Of a DNA stretch of 7,480 nt, positions 5,344 to 7,480 are shown in pieces. Under the pieces are notes generated by a model, which ran no database searches, was not told the origin of the DNA, and was given only the letters and a program-made list of their open reading frames with translations. This DNA is from an uncultured Clostridia bacterium. Its GTDB lineage: Bacteria; Bacillota; Clostridia; Christensenellales; Pumilibacteraceae. Every line of letters starts with the position of its first letter. The first letter of the stretch is position 1. The position numbers were made by a program, and so were the translations under genes. Location: assembly GCA_934277845.1 (NCBI GenBank), contig CAKQVV010000074.1:1-7480 (forward strand), read 5' to 3'.

Positions 5344-6508
5344 ATTTTTCCAACTCAGGAAATTTCGTCTTTAACAGGTCGAAAATGATCCGCGCGGTTT
5401 TTTCCGGTCCGTAATTGCCTCTTTGCGCGTCCGCGGCGTCGCGGTACGGCTGCAAAAGTCCCGGGTTGACCGCGAACTTTCCGATCAAATCCACGACTTT
5501 ATCGGGATCGAACTCCTTGATCGCGCTGCCAACGGCATCCGTGTAGTATTCGCCGATCAGCCGTTCGATCTTTGTCGCATATTTTGTGATGATTATAGGC
5601 ACGCCGAAGAAACACGGCTCCGCCATCATGCTCGCGCCCGACTTGCCGCAAAACAGGTCGGCGGAGGCGAGTATGGTGAAAATATCCTTTACGAATCCTT
5701 GCGGTCGGAAATTGAGATTCCCCTTGCTTTTCAGTCCCGACAAATACGCGAAAAGTTCATCGTTCTTGCCGCAAACGGGTACCAGCGTGACGGGCAGGTC
5801 GCGTTCGATCGCTTTTTCGCAAATTTTTTGCATTTTGCCGATGCCGTAACCGCCCTCCGCAAGTACGACGGTGAACTTATTTTCGTCAAAACCGAGTTTT
5901 CGGCGGTTGACCGTCTTGTCGCGCGGCACGGAGAACGCTTCGTCGCGGATAAGGAACGGCACGAGTTTCAGGTTGTCCTCGTTGAATCTGCCGCTGTGGC
6001 GGCGGAGCGCGCGCTCATAGCCGGTAGACATCGACGTGAGTACGAGATCGGACTTGTACCGGAAAAGCGTGTTGACGTGCGCGTCCGGGCAATACATGAT
6101 CGTGAGCGGGCGGTTTTCGAGATGACTGGCGTAATAATTCGTCGCCCAGTGCGTGCTGAACACGAGGTCGGGTTTCAGTTCTCCCATGTGTTTTACGCCC
6201 GCTTTGTACGCGCCGCGTATCCACTTGCGCATCGTCGCCCAACTGGAAATGCGCGTACCCCAAAAATCCATGGCAAAAGTAGCAAAGCAGCCGTAAAGCG
6301 AATGTTCGTTGTGCTTTACCACTTCGTCGTGAAGATGTTTTTCGTAATTTGCGAGATACTTGTCGCCGCTCTCGGTAAAAAACGCCGAGCGGACGACTTC
6401 CGCTCGGTCGCCGTACAGCCGCTCGAACTCGTCTGCTATGCTCCGCATGGGCATTATATGTCCGAGTCCTGCTTCGGTAAACGGGAATATAACTCTTGGC
6501 TTAGCCAC
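5342..6508 (-). CDS. GT28-type glycosyltransferase, MGDG-synthase / UgtP-like
   Basis: The protein probably moves a sugar from a nucleotide sugar to a lipid acceptor such as diacylglycerol at the inner face of the membrane. From the GTG at 6506-6508 it is 388 residues, usual for the MGDG synthase/MurG-like group. N-terminal TEAGLGHIMP (11-20) is the acceptor-side glycine loop; PDLVFSTHW (113-121) matches the PDxxxSTH region of MGDG-synthase-like enzymes. VCGKNDEL (245-252), GFVKDIFTILASADLF (271-286), and GKSGASMMAEPCFFGVPII (288-306) form the nucleotide-sugar binding C-terminal domain. A longer TTG start at 6529 is open but would place the ribosome binding site inside the gene. It lies 29 bp after the O-antigen-ligase-like gene on the same strand, so the two are probably cotranscribed. 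Sugar and acceptor cannot be read from sequence. Confidence 0.85.
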   Translation of the reverse strand: MAKPRVIFPFTEAGLGHIMPMRSIADEFERLYGDRAEVVRSAFFTESGDKYLANYEKHLHDEVVKHNEHSLYGCFATFAMDFWGTRISSWATMRKWIRGAYKAGVKHMGELKPDLVFSTHWATNYYASHLENRPLTIMYCPDAHVNTLFRYKSDLVLTSMSTGYERALRRHSGRFNEDNLKLVPFLIRDEAFSVPRDKTVNRRKLGFDENKFTVVLAEGGYGIGKMQKICEKAIERDLPVTLVPVCGKNDELFAYLSGLKSKGNLNFRPQGFVKDIFTILASADLFCGKSGASMMAEPCFFGVPIIITKYATKIERLIGEYYTDAVGSAIKEFDPDKVVDLIGKFAVNPGLLQPYRDAADAQRGNYGPEKTARIIFDLLKTKFPELEK

Positions 6509-6516
6509 AATCGGTA

Positions 6517-6523
6517 CTCTCCT
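6517..6523 (-). promoter_or_regulatory. Ribosome binding site choosing the GTG start of the glycosyltransferase
   Basis: AGGAGAG on the minus strand lies 8 nt before the GTG at 6506-6508. It supports this start over the in-frame TTG at 6527-6529, which would add seven residues and lacks a site of its own. Confidence 0.75.
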
Positions 6524-6537
6524 GCTCAAACGAATAT

Positions 6538-7480
6538 TTATTGCTCGTCCGTTATACGATTATGCTCGTCGCACTCGCTGTTATGACTTAGACGCGGTTG
6601 CTCTTGTGGGATTTGTTCTTTCTCTTCGTCGGGCGTATTCTCGTTCACGTCGCGGTTTTCCCCGGCAGGCAAGAGATTTTCGTCTTTTACCGCTTTTATC
6701 GTCGTTTCGTTTTCAAGACTGCGCTCGAGATCCTTTTCCGAGAACACCAGCATTATCGTGTAATACAGCGTGAAGTTGGCGAAGAAATAGATCGGATCGA
6801 GTAATCCCATAAGAATATAGGTAAGCAGCGCGCCGCCGATCGCCGTCCGTGCGACGTTCGGTTTTTTCGTGAAAATAAGCACGGTCTGAACGCGGTGATA
6901 AACGTGCGCAATCATTCCGACGACGCCGCAACTGCCCAGAATCTGGAAAATCGTGTTGTGTGCCATTTTCATGCTGGCTTTGCCTATCGAACCGCACGCG
7001 GCAAACCCCGCGCCCAGTACCGGGTACTCGGCGAAATATCCCATAAATCTGCGCCAGAGTTCGAACCTGCCGCGATCGTTGAGCATGGCGTCTTTGAAGA
7101 ATGCAAACACGTTCTTTACCGCCTCGGTGTTCTTTCCGAGCGAGAACGTGAATATCAAAGCGACGGCTATCGCGCCCGCAACCGCCGAAACGCCGATGCG
7201 GTTTTTACTGCCGATTATGCAGACGATCGTCATCACGACGAACGCCGCGCCGCCGATGAGCAACGCGTTGCGGCTGAGCGACAGATACACCGCCGCCATC
7301 GTCGCAACCGCGAAAAGATAGTACAGCCAGCCGTGTTTTTTCTTGTACACGAACATAAAAGTCGGCGCAAGCATGAACGCGAGAAGTTCGCCGATGGGGT
7401 TACTTATGCCCCAGCCGATAAAAAGTTTGTCCTTGAACGCCGAGTCGAGCGGCATGCCGGGTTTGTATACTCTCGTATAC
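6538..7480 (-). CDS. O-antigen ligase / Wzy-polymerase-like membrane protein (5' end cut by window edge)
   Basis: The frame is open through the right edge, so the ATG at 7453-7455 is probably internal; such proteins normally exceed 400 residues and 313 are visible. Positions here count from that ATG. Hydrophobic helices lie at about 22-36, 43-58, 64-81, 88-105, 172-196 and 205-238. LSLSR (58-62), RFELWRRFMGYFAEYPVLGAG (130-150) and AHNTIFQILG (165-174) match the conserved motifs of the O-antigen ligase (WaaL/Wzy) superfamily, which transfers or polymerises undecaprenyl-linked glycans on the outer face of the membrane. The last 65 residues are charged, Glu/Asn-rich and probably disordered. Directly downstream is the GT28 gene, so the pair likely builds a surface glycolipid or glycopolymer. 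Confidence 0.82.
   Translation of the reverse strand, partial: YTRVYKPGMPLDSAFKDKLFIGWGISNPIGELLAFMLAPTFMFVYKKKHGWLYYLFAVATMAAVYLSLSRNALLIGGAAFVVMTIVCIIGSKNRIGVSAVAGAIAVALIFTFSLGKNTEAVKNVFAFFKDAMLNDRGRFELWRRFMGYFAEYPVLGAGFAACGSIGKASMKMAHNTIFQILGSCGVVGMIAHVYHRVQTVLIFTKKPNVARTAIGGALLTYILMGLLDPIYFFANFTLYYTIMLVFSEKDLERSLENETTIKAVKDENLLPAGENRDVNENTPDEEKEQIPQEQPRLSHNSECDEHNRITDEQ

Noticed and set aside
5423..6586. Long plus-strand frame of 387 codons opposite the glycosyltransferase
   Set aside because: Shadow frame caused by GC-rich codon use; the opposite strand has conserved GT28 motifs.
7465..7480. Palindrome GTATAC-TCTC-GTATAC at the right edge
   Set aside because: It lies within the open reading frame of the O-antigen-ligase-like protein and is short, so chance is likely.

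Overview
The window looks like a chromosomal segment of a Gram-positive, Clostridia-like (Bacillota) bacterium. It has strong GGAGG-type ribosome binding sites, sigma-A-like promoters, a D-Ala-D-Ala ligase, a MurG/MGDG-synthase-type (GT28) lipid glycosyltransferase and a eukaryotic-type NADP isocitrate dehydrogenase, all in fairly GC-rich, CG-loving codons. The assignment to a lineage is inference; no rRNA or tRNA is present to test it.

Layout, left to right. (1) 1-450, minus: the N-terminal 150 residues of a phage-type terminase large subunit with an intact Walker A, running off the left edge. (2) 526-1296, plus: a secreted or membrane-anchored SH3-domain protein whose perfect TATAAT box sits so close to its ATG that the mRNA may be leaderless. 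(3) 1301-1786, minus: a small sigma-region-4-like helix-turn-helix protein, convergent with the SH3 gene (4 bp between stops). Terminase plus sigma-like gene suggest the edge or remnant of a prophage, interrupted by the opposite-strand SH3 gene. (4) 1787-2388: about 600 bp without a gene. It holds a palindromic operator candidate, structured AT-rich DNA, one copy of a nested inverted-repeat element (about 2009-2227) and the isocitrate dehydrogenase terminator. (5) 2389-3591, minus: NADP-isocitrate dehydrogenase with its own strong promoter and a palindrome just after the predicted transcription start. (6) 3741-4952, minus: D-alanine-D-alanine ligase family protein, with a possible attenuator in its leader. 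(7) 4953-5341: about 390 bp without a gene, holding that leader and a second copy of the nested repeat (about 5106-5343). (8) 5342-6508 and 6538-7480, both minus and 29 bp apart: a GT28 diacylglycerol-glycosyltransferase-like enzyme preceded by an O-antigen-ligase/polymerase-like membrane protein that runs off the right edge. Together these two suggest cell-envelope glycolipid or glycopolymer assembly.

The most unusual feature is the pair of nested repeat elements. Each has near-identical ends (GGGGGATTCCACGC facing GCGTGGAATCCCCC), an inner pair of inverted repeats (CTCTGAATGACG facing CGTCATTCAGAG), and between these a long stem-loop whose sequence differs between copies while its pairing is perfect. 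The AT-rich cores are related to each other in opposite orientation. They look like a mobile, non-coding, MITE-like family with an unusual modular architecture. No transposase or other partner gene is present in the window, so how they move or act cannot be read from it.
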